Source: Aquimarina macrocephali JAMB N27 (lineage in GTDB: Bacteria > Bacteroidota > Bacteroidia > Flavobacteriales > Flavobacteriaceae). Taken from it: a stretch of DNA of 64,000 nt. The stretch is from assembly GCF_000520995.1 (NCBI RefSeq), contig NZ_JACA01000007.1:62001-126000 (forward strand). The letters are read 5' to 3'. A program made the position numbers and the translations under genes. The notes beneath the pieces are model-generated. The model saw nothing but the letters and a program-made list of their open reading frames with translations, was not told the origin of the DNA and did no database searches. Shown here one piece after another: positions 18,374 to 27,846 of the stretch (positions are counted from its first letter, which is position 1; each line of letters begins with the position of its first letter).

Positions 18374-19324
18374 ATGAAAGTATTAGCAAACGACGGAGTA
18401 TCTCAAAGCGGAATTAAAGCTTTAGAAAAAAAAGGCTTCGAGGTTTTAACAACTACGGTAGCTCAAGATCAATTGGTTAATTATATTAATGAAAATGAAA
18501 TTTCAGTACTACTTGTACGAAGTGCTACTAAAGTAAGAACAGATATTATTGATAATTGTCCTTCTCTTAAGATTATTGGTCGTGGTGGTGTAGGAATGGA
18601 CAACATTGATGTAGCTTATGCCCGAGAAAAAGGACTACATGTAATTAATACTCCAGCAGCTTCTTCTGGATCCGTTGCAGAGTTGGTTTTTGCACACTTA
18701 TATGGTAGTGTACGTTTTTTACATGATTCTAACCGTAATATGCCTCTAGAGGGTGATAGTAAATTCAAAAACCTAAAAAAAGCATATGGTAGCGGTATCG
18801 AATTAAGAGGAAAAACTCTTGGAGTAATCGGTATCGGACGAATAGGACAGGCAACTGCAAAAATTGCAATTGGAGTTGGAATGAATGTTATTGCCTATGA
18901 TCCTTTTATTGAAGAAGTAGAAATACCATTAGAGTTCTTTGATGGACAATCATTAAATTTTAAGATCAAGACTGTATCCAAAGAAGAAGTTCTTAAAAAT
19001 TCTGATTTTTTCACACTACACGTTCCTGCACAAAAAGAATATGTGATCGGGAATCCTGAAATCGAACAAATGAAAGATGGCGCAGGAATCATTAATGCTG
19101 CAAGAGGGGGAGTAATCGATGAAGTAGCATTGGTAGAAGCTTTAGAGAAAGGAAAGTTAGGTTTTGCAGGACTTGATGTATTCGAAAATGAACCTAGTCC
19201 GGCTATCAAAATATTGATGAATAGTAAAATATCGCTAACACCACATATTGGTGCAGCGACAGGAGAAGCTCAAGATCGTATTGGCCAAGAATTAGCCGAG
19301 CAAATTATTAAGATTTTGAACTAG
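18374..19324 (+). CDS. serA: D-3-phosphoglycerate dehydrogenase SerA-type
   Basis: 316 aa from ATG 18374 (a TTG two codons upstream is less likely). It is the short form without an ACT domain. The Rossmann motif is GVIGIGRIGQATAK, the substrate-binding segment is RSATKVRTD, and the catalytic Arg/Glu/His triad is in NAARGGVID, ENEPSP and TPHIGAAT. It oxidises 3-phosphoglycerate in serine synthesis, directly downstream of serC, which fixes the role better than sequence alone. A strong terminator follows. Confidence 0.92.
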   Translation: MKVLANDGVSQSGIKALEKKGFEVLTTTVAQDQLVNYINENEISVLLVRSATKVRTDIIDNCPSLKIIGRGGVGMDNIDVAYAREKGLHVINTPAASSGSVAELVFAHLYGSVRFLHDSNRNMPLEGDSKFKNLKKAYGSGIELRGKTLGVIGIGRIGQATAKIAIGVGMNVIAYDPFIEEVEIPLEFFDGQSLNFKIKTVSKEEVLKNSDFFTLHVPAQKEYVIGNPEIEQMKDGAGIINAARGGVIDEVALVEALEKGKLGFAGLDVFENEPSPAIKILMNSKISLTPHIGAATGEAQDRIGQELAEQIIKILN

Positions 19325-19350
19325 ACACGAAATATAAATTTCATATTGGT

Positions 19351-19387
19351 AAAGAGCCGTTTCAATGATTGAAACGGCTCTTTTTTT
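19351..19387 (+). terminator. Rho-independent terminator of serC-serA
   Basis: AAAGAGCCGTTTCAA (19351-19365) pairs perfectly with TTGAAACGGCTCTTT (19369-19383) around TGA and is followed by a run of T. It is a textbook intrinsic terminator. Confidence 0.9.
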
Positions 19388-19501
19388 GCTCTTCATCCTA
19401 TAAAATGGTTTTTCATCTTTTTTTTATCAAAATAAAATCAACTCTTAACTCTAATTCTAGTATTAATAATGTAAATTTAGATTCATTAAAAAATATTTAC
19501 A

Positions 19502-20134
19502 ATGTCAGGAATTTTAGATCTATTAAATAGCCCTATGGGCAAGCAAATTATCAACGGTGTAAGCTCACAAACGGGACAATCCGAAGGTAAAACCGGAGAT
19601 TTATTAAGTATGGCTATGCCTGTACTTATGGGAGCAATGCAACGAAATGCATCTACTCCTGAAGGAGCTTCGGGACTATTAGGAGCACTAACAGGTAAGC
19701 ATACTGGTGGGATTTTGGATAATTTAGGAGGTTTATTTGACGGTGGTGTTGATCAAAGTGTTACTAATGATGGAGCTGGTATTCTAGGTCATATTCTTGG
19801 AAATAAACAACCTGCAGTAGAAAATGCTTTAAGTCAAAAATCGGGAATCGATGCCGGTTCTGTGGCTCAAATACTAAAAGTTGCTGCTCCAATTCTTTTA
19901 GGAGTATTAGGAAAACAAGCTAAACAAAGTAATGTAAGTGATGCTAATGGGTTATCAGGTTTACTAGGTGGTATGTCTGGTGGTGGTTCTAAGCAACAAT
20001 CATTGATAGAATCTTTCTTAGATGCAGATGGCGATGGGAGTATTCTTGATGATGTTGCCGGAATGTTACTAAGTGGTGGTGGAAAGAAAAAAGGAGGTCT
20101 TGGAGGATTATTAGGCGGTCTTTTCGGAAAATAA
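19502..20134 (+). CDS. DUF937 domain protein
   Basis: 210 aa, Gly/Leu-rich. DUF937 (YidB-like) features: MSGILDLLNSPMGKQIINGVSSQTG start, MAMPVLMGAMQRN, repeated short GLLGALTG / LGGLLGGLFG blocks, and a D-rich FLDADGDGSILDDV loop that could bind a cation. The C-terminus is a Gly/Lys tract. No signal peptide is present. The biochemical function of the family is not established. Single gene. Confidence 0.85.
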   Translation: MSGILDLLNSPMGKQIINGVSSQTGQSEGKTGDLLSMAMPVLMGAMQRNASTPEGASGLLGALTGKHTGGILDNLGGLFDGGVDQSVTNDGAGILGHILGNKQPAVENALSQKSGIDAGSVAQILKVAAPILLGVLGKQAKQSNVSDANGLSGLLGGMSGGGSKQQSLIESFLDADGDGSILDDVAGMLLSGGGKKKGGLGGLLGGLFGK

Positions 20135-20188
20135 TACTCCTACCCTATAGTCAAATAATATAATTTTATTATTTTGAATATATCAAAA

Positions 20189-20227
20189 GAAAGGGCTTAT
20201 TAGAGTTGTACGACTTTAATAAGCTTT
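20189..20227 (+). terminator. Imperfect hairpin after the DUF937 gene
   Basis: GGCTTATTAGAGT and ACTTTAATAAGCT form an imperfect stem followed by TTTTATTTTT. It is the likely terminator between the DUF937 gene and the following secreted-protein genes. Confidence 0.6.
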
Positions 20228-20251
20228 TATTTTTAACCAACTATCTTCAAT

Positions 20252-20764
20252 ATGAAAAAATTACTAATTTTAGTATTATTTCTATATGGCACAAACACTA
20301 TTGCCCAAATCGATGCTAATGCACTACTAGGATTACCAGGAGCTACCACAACCGATATAAATAACATTAGTACAATTACGATACAAGAAGGATCTTTAGT
20401 ATTTGATACAGTAAAAAAAAAGGTATTTCAATTTAACGGAACAGAATGGAAAGAATTACTTGAATCTCCATCTGTATTTGCTAAAACCGGAAATTACACT
20501 CTCGTAGATACAGACAATCATAATATACTAACTTTTAATAGTGCTACAGATGTTACACTAACAGTTCCTGTAGGGCTCCCTATAGGATACAATGTTAGTA
20601 TCTATCAAACAGGAGCAGGAAAAGTAACTGTTTCAGGAGCTGCAGGAGTAACTATAAAAAATAGATTATTACGATTTAAAACAGCAGGATTAGATGCCGG
20701 AGCTGGTATTGTATGTACAGCAACGAATACATTTCATATCACTGGGGATTTAAAAAGAAATTAA
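20252..20764 (+). CDS. Secreted beta-rich protein, unknown
   Basis: 170 aa with a signal peptide (cleavage after ~residue 18, TIAQ). The N-terminal part carries an ITIQEGSLVFDTVKKKVFQF segment as seen near tail-fibre-like or surface beta proteins. The rest is beta-strand-rich with Thr/Val/Gly repeats (TVPVGLPIGYNVSIYQTGAG). No enzymatic motif is visible. It lies 4 bp upstream of another secreted protein gene, so the two are co-expressed and may be partners on the cell surface. Exact function unknown. Confidence 0.65.
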   Translation: MKKLLILVLFLYGTNTIAQIDANALLGLPGATTTDINNISTITIQEGSLVFDTVKKKVFQFNGTEWKELLESPSVFAKTGNYTLVDTDNHNILTFNSATDVTLTVPVGLPIGYNVSIYQTGAGKVTVSGAAGVTIKNRLLRFKTAGLDAGAGIVCTATNTFHITGDLKRN

Positions 20765-20768
20765 TAAC

Positions 20769-21665
20769 ATGAGAAGATTATTACTTTACATATGTTTATT
20801 TTTTTCAAGCTTCGGTTATTGTCAAATTGGTCAACACAATAACTTTCCGACGATGAGGCCATCTCATATTCTGGATGAAAAACTCACCAATATTAGTTTT
20901 GCCTTCTCGCTTCGTGTATTAGAATCTGATTATAACGGTCCTATTATACGTTTAAGAAGAGATAGTGATAATACCCAACAGGATTTTGGATGGGCTGATA
21001 ATGATATTGTAGATGTAGCAGCAATAGATACATGGAGAGGTGCTGCAAATGTATTTGTAGTCACATGGTATGATCAAAGTGGTTTAGGTAGAAATGCAAT
21101 TCAGAATACCAATGCTTTTCAGCCTCGTTTTATAACTGATCCCACGAGGCCCTATTTTTTTGGAGATGGTAATAATGACCGATTGGATATCAACACAAGT
21201 ATCCAAATTCTTACTAATGCAGGAGTTAATGGTTCTGTATTTACAGTGCTATACTCTACTTCTAATAACCAGTTTTCATTTGGTACAAGACAGCCAGGTG
21301 CTAATAGAAATCGATGGTCTATTCATGTAAACTGGTCAAACAATAGAGTTTATTTTGACTCAGGTATTTGCTGTAGTGAGCCTGTACGATGGGCTTCAAA
21401 CACCAATAATCAATGGCAACAACTCTCATTTATCCGTGCTAATGTTGTACAAACTATTCGACGATCAGGAACCATTCTTAGAACCGGAAATTATACTTTA
21501 GGTCGATGCACAGCTACAAATGGTGCCGGAATCCTATATTCTAATGGAAATAATTCACAATTTGCAACCAACCGATTTACTGAGTTGATCATGTATCGTA
21601 TGGATATTAATCTTACTGATACTCAAGAAATTGAACAAGATCAAATTGATTTCTGGAATTTATAA
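20769..21665 (+). CDS. Secreted arabinofuranosidase-B-like / concanavalin-A-like domain protein
   Basis: 298 aa with a signal peptide (cleavage after ~residue 19). The pattern SFAFSLRVLESDYNGPIIRLRR, a WADNDIVD block and FVVTWYDQSGLGRNAIQ matches the N-terminal part of the alpha-L-arabinofuranosidase B catalytic jelly-roll. The protein is shorter than fungal AbfB and lacks its C-terminal sugar-binding domain, and I cannot identify catalytic acids, so it may be a binding domain rather than an enzyme. It forms a pair with the preceding small secreted protein. Confidence 0.65.
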   Translation: MRRLLLYICLFFSSFGYCQIGQHNNFPTMRPSHILDEKLTNISFAFSLRVLESDYNGPIIRLRRDSDNTQQDFGWADNDIVDVAAIDTWRGAANVFVVTWYDQSGLGRNAIQNTNAFQPRFITDPTRPYFFGDGNNDRLDINTSIQILTNAGVNGSVFTVLYSTSNNQFSFGTRQPGANRNRWSIHVNWSNNRVYFDSGICCSEPVRWASNTNNQWQQLSFIRANVVQTIRRSGTILRTGNYTLGRCTATNGAGILYSNGNNSQFATNRFTELIMYRMDINLTDTQEIEQDQIDFWNL

Positions 21666-21712
21666 TTTCTACAACACTTTAGTATTCTTTTTTTAGATAT
21701 ATTTATAAGGTT

Positions 21713-22141
21713 ATGAAAAATTGTATTTATATATTAATCTTAGGAATATTCATTTATAGTTGTTCTACAACCAAAAATAGAAAAATGGATGTAGCCTCTA
21801 CCGATACCGCTTCAGATACCGTAAGAATAGCAAATGATAGTCTGGAATATGAAATTATTATCATCGAACCTGGATTTAATTCATGGCTGGTAACGCAAAG
21901 GCCAAGAGGTTTTTATTCTGAGACATTTTTAGAAACTAGGAATCGCATATATGTCACAGAATATAATCAACGGGTAATGCAACCACAACGATTTGATCCT
22001 AATTTATATCTTCAGCAAATCAATTATCAATATGCAACGCATTATGGTTATGAGGTAAACTACCTTTTATATAATTATTTTATATATTTTGAACAGCGCT
22101 ATAGGCAACGATTTATTGCTACAAGAGGGCGACGATTTTGA
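21713..22141 (+). CDS. DUF6146-family lipoprotein
   Basis: 142 aa; a lipoprotein signal (YSC, Cys17) indicates membrane anchoring. The conserved body EPGFNSWLVTQRPRGFYS, VTEYNQRVMQPQRFDP and HYGYEVNYLLYNYFIYF is characteristic of this Bacteroidota family. It is basic and aromatic-rich, with no catalytic motif. The next gene is of the DUF6787 type; the two families commonly occur together, which suggests linked functions in the envelope. Confidence 0.75.
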   Translation: MKNCIYILILGIFIYSCSTTKNRKMDVASTDTASDTVRIANDSLEYEIIIIEPGFNSWLVTQRPRGFYSETFLETRNRIYVTEYNQRVMQPQRFDPNLYLQQINYQYATHYGYEVNYLLYNYFIYFEQRYRQRFIATRGRRF

Positions 22142-22171
22142 TTTAAATTCTTTTTAATTATTGTACTTTTG
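22138..22171 (+). promoter_or_regulatory. Promoter immediately ahead of the DUF6787-like gene
   Basis: TTG at 22138-22140, a 23-bp spacer, and TACTTTTG at 22164-22171 match TAnnTTTG. The ATG of the gene is at 22176, only four bases after the -7 box, so the transcript would be leaderless or nearly so. Confidence 0.55.
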
Positions 22172-22175
22172 CGCT

Positions 22176-22697
22176 ATGCAAAAATTTAAGGAACGCTGGG
22201 AAATAGAACGTAGTTGGCAATTAGTATTTCCCGTATTAGGATTACTCGGTTTAGTATTCTCTTCTTATCTGATTGGTAAGTATATTCTGGAATTATTACC
22301 AATAGATCAGACCGATAGCATCTATATTGGTACACTATCGGCCATAATACTTTTTCTATTTTCGATATTCCTTTTCATTACTCTGAAGCTTTTTAATATT
22401 CTGGAGACAAAGTGGAATGTTTCGTATCGATGGGAACTCATAGCAATCTTTATTGCTTTTGCAGTTACAGGATCTACTGCAGCTCGTATTTCTGATCCTA
22501 TACTTACTTTTATAGGACTACATAGAGATACAACAAATGGATGGTTGTATTGGCCTATCAGAATATTATTTATATTTCCAATATACCAAATATTACTTGT
22601 CATCGTAGGATGGCTCTTTGGGCAATTTAAATTTTTCTGGGGTTTTGAAAAAAAGATGTTAAGCAGAATGGGATTTGCTCGTTTCTTTAAAGATTAA
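22176..22697 (+). CDS. DUF6787-like membrane protein
   Basis: 173 aa from ATG 22176. An upstream in-frame start at 22161 lies inside the -7 promoter box and is rejected. There are four to five hydrophobic segments. Two similar motifs, FKERWEIERSWQL near the N-terminus and ETKWNVSYRWELIAIFIAFAVTG in the middle, suggest an internal duplication of the RW-x-W family unit. It is an integral membrane protein without known activity, paired with the DUF6146 lipoprotein gene. It ends tail-to-tail, overlapping the next gene by 4 bp. Confidence 0.65.
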   Translation: MQKFKERWEIERSWQLVFPVLGLLGLVFSSYLIGKYILELLPIDQTDSIYIGTLSAIILFLFSIFLFITLKLFNILETKWNVSYRWELIAIFIAFAVTGSTAARISDPILTFIGLHRDTTNGWLYWPIRILFIFPIYQILLVIVGWLFGQFKFFWGFEKKMLSRMGFARFFKD

Positions 22698-22993
22698 GAA
22701 ATATCAACATCAATAATCTCTTTTACTTTTTCTTTTTTAATCACATACGTATATACCCACATTATTGTAAATGTTGGTACAATATCCATACCCGGTAGTG
22801 CTTCTTCTACAAATGTAAATACTCCGGCTGCCTTACCAATATTACCTTTATACATTCTGGTCATCAACCAACCCGCTAAAGGAGCCCATATTACATCTGC
22901 AAATTCACCAATTCCCGGAATAGCATAGCTAACCATTCCTAAGCCATCAAAAAGTAAACTTAATCCAAGTTTTTTGTATTTGTCTTTTGCCAT
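22694..22993 (-). CDS. Small conserved membrane-associated protein, unknown
   Basis: 99 aa. Hydrophobic stretches GLSLLFDGLGMVSYAIPGIGEFADVIWAPLAGWLMT and FTIMWVYTYVI suggest two to three membrane segments; the C-terminus is acidic. It matches small Bacteroidota membrane proteins I recognise only as hypothetical. It lies 63 bp downstream of folE on the same strand and may be part of the msrA-folE transcript. Confidence 0.65.
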   Translation of the reverse strand: MAKDKYKKLGLSLLFDGLGMVSYAIPGIGEFADVIWAPLAGWLMTRMYKGNIGKAAGVFTFVEEALPGMDIVPTFTIMWVYTYVIKKEKVKEIIDVDIS

Positions 22994-23056
22994 ATTTAAT
23001 ACATAATTTATAGTTTAATATACAACAAATAAAGCAAAGAGTATTCCAAAAATTTG

Positions 23057-23653
23057 TTACCCCAAATCAGCCGTAATTAATCTCAAAAACTCTGATCGAG
23101 TTTCTATTTTTTCAAATTGCCCTCTAAAACCAGAAGTGGTTGTTACCGAATTCTGCTTTTGTACTCCACGCATCATCATACACATATGAGAAGCTTCAAT
23201 CACTACAGCAACACCTTTCGGTTTCAATGTATTATTAATACACTCTAAAATATCATGTGTAAGCCGTTCCTGTACTTGTAATCGCCTTGCAAATACATCA
23301 ACAATTCTAGGTAATTTGCTTAATCCTACTATATATCCATCAGGTATATATGCAATATGTGCTTTACCAAAAAAGGGTAACATATGATGTTCACACAACG
23401 AATATAGTTCGATATCCTTAACTATAACCATATCATCATAGCCTTCCTTAAACATAGCACTTTTAAGAATTTCGGCTGGATCCTGATGGTATCCCTGAGT
23501 AAGAAACTGCATTGCTTTTGCTGCTCGCTCAGGAGTTTTAACAATACCTTCTCTTTTTATATCTTCTCCAAGATCTTCAATAATAGATTCAAATTTTTCT
23601 TTTACTTCTTCTGTTACTTTTATATTGTATTCTTCAAAATGTTTATACGGCAT
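23057..23653 (-). CDS. folE: GTP cyclohydrolase I
   Basis: 198 aa, the normal length. Zinc ligands are Cys and His in [12 protein letters not shown] and Cys in [11 protein letters not shown]. The substrate region [12 protein letters not shown] and the C-terminal RSEFLRLI motif are present. It converts GTP to dihydroneopterin triphosphate, the first step of folate/pterin synthesis, in the cytoplasm. It starts 5 bp after msrA ends, so the two are co-transcribed. Confidence 0.95.
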   Translation of the reverse strand: MPYKHFEEYNIKVTEEVKEKFESIIEDLGEDIKREGIVKTPERAAKAMQFLTQGYHQDPAEILKSAMFKEGYDDMVIVKDIELYSLCEHHMLPFFGKAHIAYIPDGYIVGLSKLPRIVDVFARRLQVQERLTHDILECINNTLKPKGVAVVIEASHMCMMMRGVQKQNSVTTTSGFRGQFEKIETRSEFLRLITADLG

Positions 23654-23658
23654 AGCAA

Positions 23659-24216
23659 TTAATTCTGTATTTCTTTTTTCAATTTATTTTTAAAGGTAGT
23701 ATTTAATTTATTAAGTTTTGGGTTTATCACAAATTGACAATATCCCTGACTACTATTTTGATTATAGTAATCCTGATGGTATCCTTCTGCATTATAAAAT
23801 GGTCCCAGTTTGGTTATTTCTGTAACTATAGGATCATCAAAAACGAAGTCATTCTTAAGGGTTGCAATTATTTGTTCTGCTATCTGTTGTTGTTGTTCAT
23901 CAACATAAAATATAGCACTTCGATATTGTGTACCACGATCTGCTCCTTGACTATTTAATGTTGTAGGATCATGTGTAGCAAAAAATATTTCTAATAGTTC
24001 TTTATAGCTAATGAGGTTAGGATCATATTCGATTTTAATCGCTTCAGCATGGCCTGTTCTTCCTGTTGTAATCTCACGGTATGCAGGGTTTTTTATAGTT
24101 CCTCCTGTATATCCCGATATTACCTTATGCACCCCTTCTAAGCGCTGAAAAACTGCCTCTGTACACCAAAAACACCCTCCAGCAAATACTGCGGTTTCTA
24201 TATTATTTTCTTTCAT
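23659..24216 (-). CDS. msrA: Peptide-methionine (S)-S-oxide reductase MsrA
   Basis: 185 aa with the catalytic motif [10 protein letters not shown] near the N-terminus and conserved [11 protein letters not shown] and [14 protein letters not shown] blocks (here [14 protein letters not shown]). It repairs oxidised methionine using a thiol donor. No signal peptide is present, so it is cytoplasmic. It is first in a leftward unit with folE. A -7 promoter box lies 26 bp upstream. Confidence 0.93.
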   Translation of the reverse strand: MKENNIETAVFAGGCFWCTEAVFQRLEGVHKVISGYTGGTIKNPAYREITTGRTGHAEAIKIEYDPNLISYKELLEIFFATHDPTTLNSQGADRGTQYRSAIFYVDEQQQQIAEQIIATLKNDFVFDDPIVTEITKLGPFYNAEGYHQDYYNQNSSQGYCQFVINPKLNKLNTTFKNKLKKEIQN

Positions 24217-24241
24217 AACTAAATAGTCGTAATTTTTTTAA

Positions 24242-24249
24242 CAAAAATA
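24242..24249 (-). promoter_or_regulatory. -7 box (TATTTTTG) of msrA-folE
   Basis: CAAAAATA on the plus strand is TATTTTTG leftward, an exact TAnnTTTG match, 26 bp ahead of the msrA start. No clear -33 TTG is seen at the usual spacing. Confidence 0.45.
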
Positions 24250-24314
24250 CATATATGCATATCCAATTTTTGCTTTTTAACTTTTCGTTAGTACCACATC
24301 TCCTATTACAAGCC

Positions 24315-24322
24315 TAGTTTTG
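24315..24322 (+). promoter_or_regulatory. -7 box (TAGTTTTG) of the DUF5916 gene
   Basis: TAGTTTTG matches TAnnTTTG and lies 36 bp upstream of the ATG at 24359. Confidence 0.45.
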
Positions 24323-24358
24323 CAAATATCAAAAAAGTAAGGTTTTTATTACAATTTT

Positions 24359-26794
24359 ATGAATATACAACTACACTCAAAAGCTTATGCAGTATTTTTA
24401 CTTTTCGTTACATTACAATCTTTTGCTCAAGAAAGAAAGGAAATTATAGCAGAAAGAATAAATAACCCTCCAAAAGTTGATGGTGTTCTTGATGATGAAA
24501 TATGGAAAACTCTTCCGGCTCATGGTGATTTTCAAATGTGGCAACCCGGAAATGAGGGAAAAATACCAAAAGAAATAAGATCCGAAGTAAAAATGGCATA
24601 TGACAATAAAGCCGTTTATTTTGGAGTCTACTTATATGATGATCAACCCGATACAGTATTGCGTCAATTTAGTCAACGAGATGATATATTTGTTCAGGCA
24701 GATCATTTTAGTATTGCAATAAATACCTACAACGATGGAACGAATGAAACTCGTTTCTTTATAACCAGTGCAGGTACTATTGGTGATGCAAGAGCAGATC
24801 AATTCAATGAAGATTTTAGTTATAATGTAGTTTTTGATGCCAAAGTTTCTTTTGATGCCCAAGGATGGTATGCAGAATTTAAGATACCGTATAATGCATT
24901 ACGCTTTCCCGAAGTGAATATACAAGATTGGAGCATCAATTTTTATAGAAGATCTCTGAGTAGAAATCAAACTCATACCTGGAACTTTATTGATAATAAA
25001 ATTGGTCAACGCACACAATATAACGGTTTGGTTAAAGGTGTAGAGAATGTTAACCCTCCTGTGAGGCTTACTTTTTTTCCGTTTGTGCAAGGTCTGGTAT
25101 CACATTCTGATGGAGACACCGAGACTGATTTTAGTGCTGGAATGGATGTGAAATACGGGCTAAGTGATAGCTTTACATTAGATGCTACTCTAATTCCGGA
25201 TTTTGGGCAAGCAGCCTTTGATGAAGTTCGCCTTAATTTAGGTCCGTTCGAACAAACTTTCGGCGAAAACAGGCAATTCTTTACTGAAGGCACAGAATTA
25301 TTTAACAAGGGAAATATTTTCTTTTCCAGGAGAGTTGGTGGCAAACCATCTACATCTATATCTGATGATGATCTTAACGTAAATGAAGTTGCTGAGGACG
25401 CCCCTTCTAAAGTAAATTTGCTTAATGCATTAAAAATCTCGGGAAGGACAAAAGGAAATCTCGGTATCGGTTTTTTTAATGCTATTACAGAAAAAACAGA
25501 AATACGAATTACCGATACTATTACTGGAGCTGTGCGTAAAGAAGTAGTCGAACCTATATCGAATTATAATATTTTTGTATTGGATCAACAGTTTAATAAA
25601 AATTCTTCTGTTTCCTTAATAAATACTAATGTAACTCGTAGTGGTAGTGAGTTTAGAAATGCAAATGTAACTGGGTTGGTTTGGAACCTAGCAAATAAGT
25701 CAAACTCGTATCGCCTAACCGGAAGATCTTTGGTTAGTCACATAAATTCTCCTGGAGATAATATTGGTGGTTTTGCATCTGAGCTTGATTTTGACCGTAT
25801 CAAAGGTAAAATCAGGTATGGTTTTGGTCACGATTTGGCAAATACCACGTATAACATCAATGATTTGGGAGTTAATTTTAGAAATAACTTCAATAATTTT
25901 AGAGTAAGTGCGTCCTACCAAATCTTTGAACCTAAAGGGTTATTTAACACTTATCGGATTAATGTTTTTGCAAGACATAGGCGATTGTATGACCCTAGCA
26001 TTCAAACACAAAATTCTATAGGTGCCAATTGGTTTTTTGTGACCAAAAAACGATTTGGTTTTGGTGGTAGAGGAGCTTATAATTCTAAAAACCAAGACTA
26101 TTTTGAGCCTCGTATAGATGGAAGATTTGTTACTTTTAGTCGAAGTCTGGGAGGAAGAATGTTTGTTTCTTCTGATTATAGAAAAAAATTCGCGTATGAT
26201 ATTAGCGCGGGAACCAGACAGTGGTTTGATGACGGACAAAAAATATATAGAATAGAGGTTTCTCCCCGATATCGGTTTTCTGATAAATTATTAGTGATAT
26301 GGAGATCAGAGTATTATAATCGTCCAAACAATTTTGGATATATCGATGACGATGGTACAGATGTATTCCTTGGACAACGAGATATTATTTCACTAGAAAA
26401 TTCGTTAAGTGCAAGTTATAATTTTGACCCATACAAAGCTGTAAATTTGCGTTTCCGAAACTTCTGGAGTACCGCTGATTATTCTGATAATGTATTTTAT
26501 ATTCTAAACGAAAATGGTTCTAGATCCCAAATTGATTATGATATCTCAGAAGATAATCCAAATACCAATTTTAATATTTGGAATCTGGATTTGAGTTTTA
26601 ACTGGAGATTTGCTCCTGGTAGCGAAGCTACCCTACTCTATCGCAATCAAATTTTTAATGATGATGAGCTATCTACACTAAATTATACACAAAGTTTAGA
26701 CAATTTGTTTAACAAACCTATCAAGCATACTTTATCGTTAAGAGTAGTCTATTTTCTTGATGTGAATAATTTAAAACGTTCTTCTAAAGGATAA
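24359..26794 (+). CDS. DUF5916 outer-membrane-type protein with carbohydrate-binding family 9-like N-domain
   Basis: 811 aa with a signal peptide (cleavage after ~residue 23). Residues ~30-215 form a CBM9-like sandwich ([41 protein letters not shown]). The rest (~220-811) is the DUF5916 domain, with alternating amphipathic strands ([38 protein letters not shown]), probably an outer-membrane barrel. Biochemical function is not established. Single gene; the following ABC ATPase is 55 bp downstream. Confidence 0.85.
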   Translation: MNIQLHSKAYAVFLLFVTLQSFAQERKEIIAERINNPPKVDGVLDDEIWKTLPAHGDFQMWQPGNEGKIPKEIRSEVKMAYDNKAVYFGVYLYDDQPDTVLRQFSQRDDIFVQADHFSIAINTYNDGTNETRFFITSAGTIGDARADQFNEDFSYNVVFDAKVSFDAQGWYAEFKIPYNALRFPEVNIQDWSINFYRRSLSRNQTHTWNFIDNKIGQRTQYNGLVKGVENVNPPVRLTFFPFVQGLVSHSDGDTETDFSAGMDVKYGLSDSFTLDATLIPDFGQAAFDEVRLNLGPFEQTFGENRQFFTEGTELFNKGNIFFSRRVGGKPSTSISDDDLNVNEVAEDAPSKVNLLNALKISGRTKGNLGIGFFNAITEKTEIRITDTITGAVRKEVVEPISNYNIFVLDQQFNKNSSVSLINTNVTRSGSEFRNANVTGLVWNLANKSNSYRLTGRSLVSHINSPGDNIGGFASELDFDRIKGKIRYGFGHDLANTTYNINDLGVNFRNNFNNFRVSASYQIFEPKGLFNTYRINVFARHRRLYDPSIQTQNSIGANWFFVTKKRFGFGGRGAYNSKNQDYFEPRIDGRFVTFSRSLGGRMFVSSDYRKKFAYDISAGTRQWFDDGQKIYRIEVSPRYRFSDKLLVIWRSEYYNRPNNFGYIDDDGTDVFLGQRDIISLENSLSASYNFDPYKAVNLRFRNFWSTADYSDNVFYILNENGSRSQIDYDISEDNPNTNFNIWNLDLSFNWRFAPGSEATLLYRNQIFNDDELSTLNYTQSLDNLFNKPIKHTLSLRVVYFLDVNNLKRSSKG

Positions 26795-26849
26795 TCTTGG
26801 GGATTCTAATGATATTGATTACTTTCACTCCTTCAAGTATAGAAAACGG

Positions 26850-27716
26850 ATGATCAAAGCTAATAATATTCATAAAAACTATGGAGACCTTCATGTTCTT
26901 AAAGGAGTAGATCTTCATATCAAACAAGGAGAAATTGTTTCTATTGTTGGTGCTTCTGGTGCAGGAAAAACTACATTACTGCAAATTTTGGGTACATTAG
27001 ATAAGCCCGGTCAAAAAGATGATTCTTCTCTAACTATTAATGAAACTGATATTTTTAAGCTTCAAGACAAAGAATTAAAAAATCAAAAATCAAAAAAGTT
27101 TTCAAATCTATTTCAGTTCTTTCTTATAGCATATGCTATCTTCGTTATTCTCTCATGGGTTATCTCACCCGATATTTTTGATATATATATTAGAACAGTA
27201 ATTAGGGTCGTACTCATTATTCCTTTACTGATTTTTGGTATCATAAATTTTATAAAAAAAAATAAAAAGGATAAGGGACTTTCTTCTTTTAGGAATGAAC
27301 AATTAGGTTTTATTTTTCAATTTCATCAATTATTACCCGAATTTACTGCTCTAGAAAATGTTTGCATTCCTTCTTTTATTAAAAAAACATCACGAATTGA
27401 AGTAGAGAAAAGAGCCAAAGAACTATTAGATTTTTTAGGGCTTTCTCATCGATATGATCATAAGCCTAATGAATTATCTGGAGGAGAACAACAACGTGTT
27501 GCCGTTGCCAGAGCACTAATCAATAACCCAAAAGTGATATTTGCTGATGAACCTTCTGGAAATTTAGACAGCGAAGCTGCAGAGAATTTACATCAATTAT
27601 TTTTTAAGCTTAGAGATGAATTTGGTCAAACTTTTGTGATTGTAACTCATAATCAGGAATTGGCAGATATGGCCGATAGAAAGTTGGTTATGGTAGATGG
27701 CAAAATTGTAGGGTAA
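26850..27716 (+). CDS. LolD/FtsE-type ABC transporter ATPase with an inserted two-helix membrane segment
   Basis: 288 aa, about 60 longer than typical LolD. Walker [10 protein letters not shown] (34-42), the Q-loop segment [19 protein letters not shown] (153-171), signature LSGGEQQR, Walker [13 protein letters not shown] and switch His in THNQE are all intact. Residues ~77-146, between Walker A and the Q-loop, hold an extra segment with two hydrophobic helices (~86-106 and ~113-135) flanked by Lys-rich linkers. In relatives DKEL runs directly into [15 protein letters not shown]. The ATPase core should work in lipoprotein sorting or a MacB-type export system, but the insert would tie it to the membrane itself. 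No permease gene is adjacent. Confidence 0.85.
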   Translation: MIKANNIHKNYGDLHVLKGVDLHIKQGEIVSIVGASGAGKTTLLQILGTLDKPGQKDDSSLTINETDIFKLQDKELKNQKSKKFSNLFQFFLIAYAIFVILSWVISPDIFDIYIRTVIRVVLIIPLLIFGIINFIKKNKKDKGLSSFRNEQLGFIFQFHQLLPEFTALENVCIPSFIKKTSRIEVEKRAKELLDFLGLSHRYDHKPNELSGGEQQRVAVARALINNPKVIFADEPSGNLDSEAAENLHQLFFKLRDEFGQTFVIVTHNQELADMADRKLVMVDGKIVG

Positions 27717-27782
27717 CTCTTCATTGTAAATAACAAATTATACCAGTAGTATACATATACTGTATTATTATAAAAATTCTAT

Positions 27783-27814
27783 AGAAAAGGCTGCATGAGT
27801 ATGCAGCCTTTTCT
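27783..27814. terminator. Bidirectional terminator between the ABC ATPase and first M57 peptidase
   Basis: AGAAAAGGCTGCAT pairs with ATGCAGCCTTTTCT around a 4-base loop (GAGT). The stem has A/T runs on both outer sides, suiting both convergent genes. Confidence 0.85.
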
Positions 27815-27846
27815 TAATAAATTTCAAAGTTCTTAGCAATATCTAA

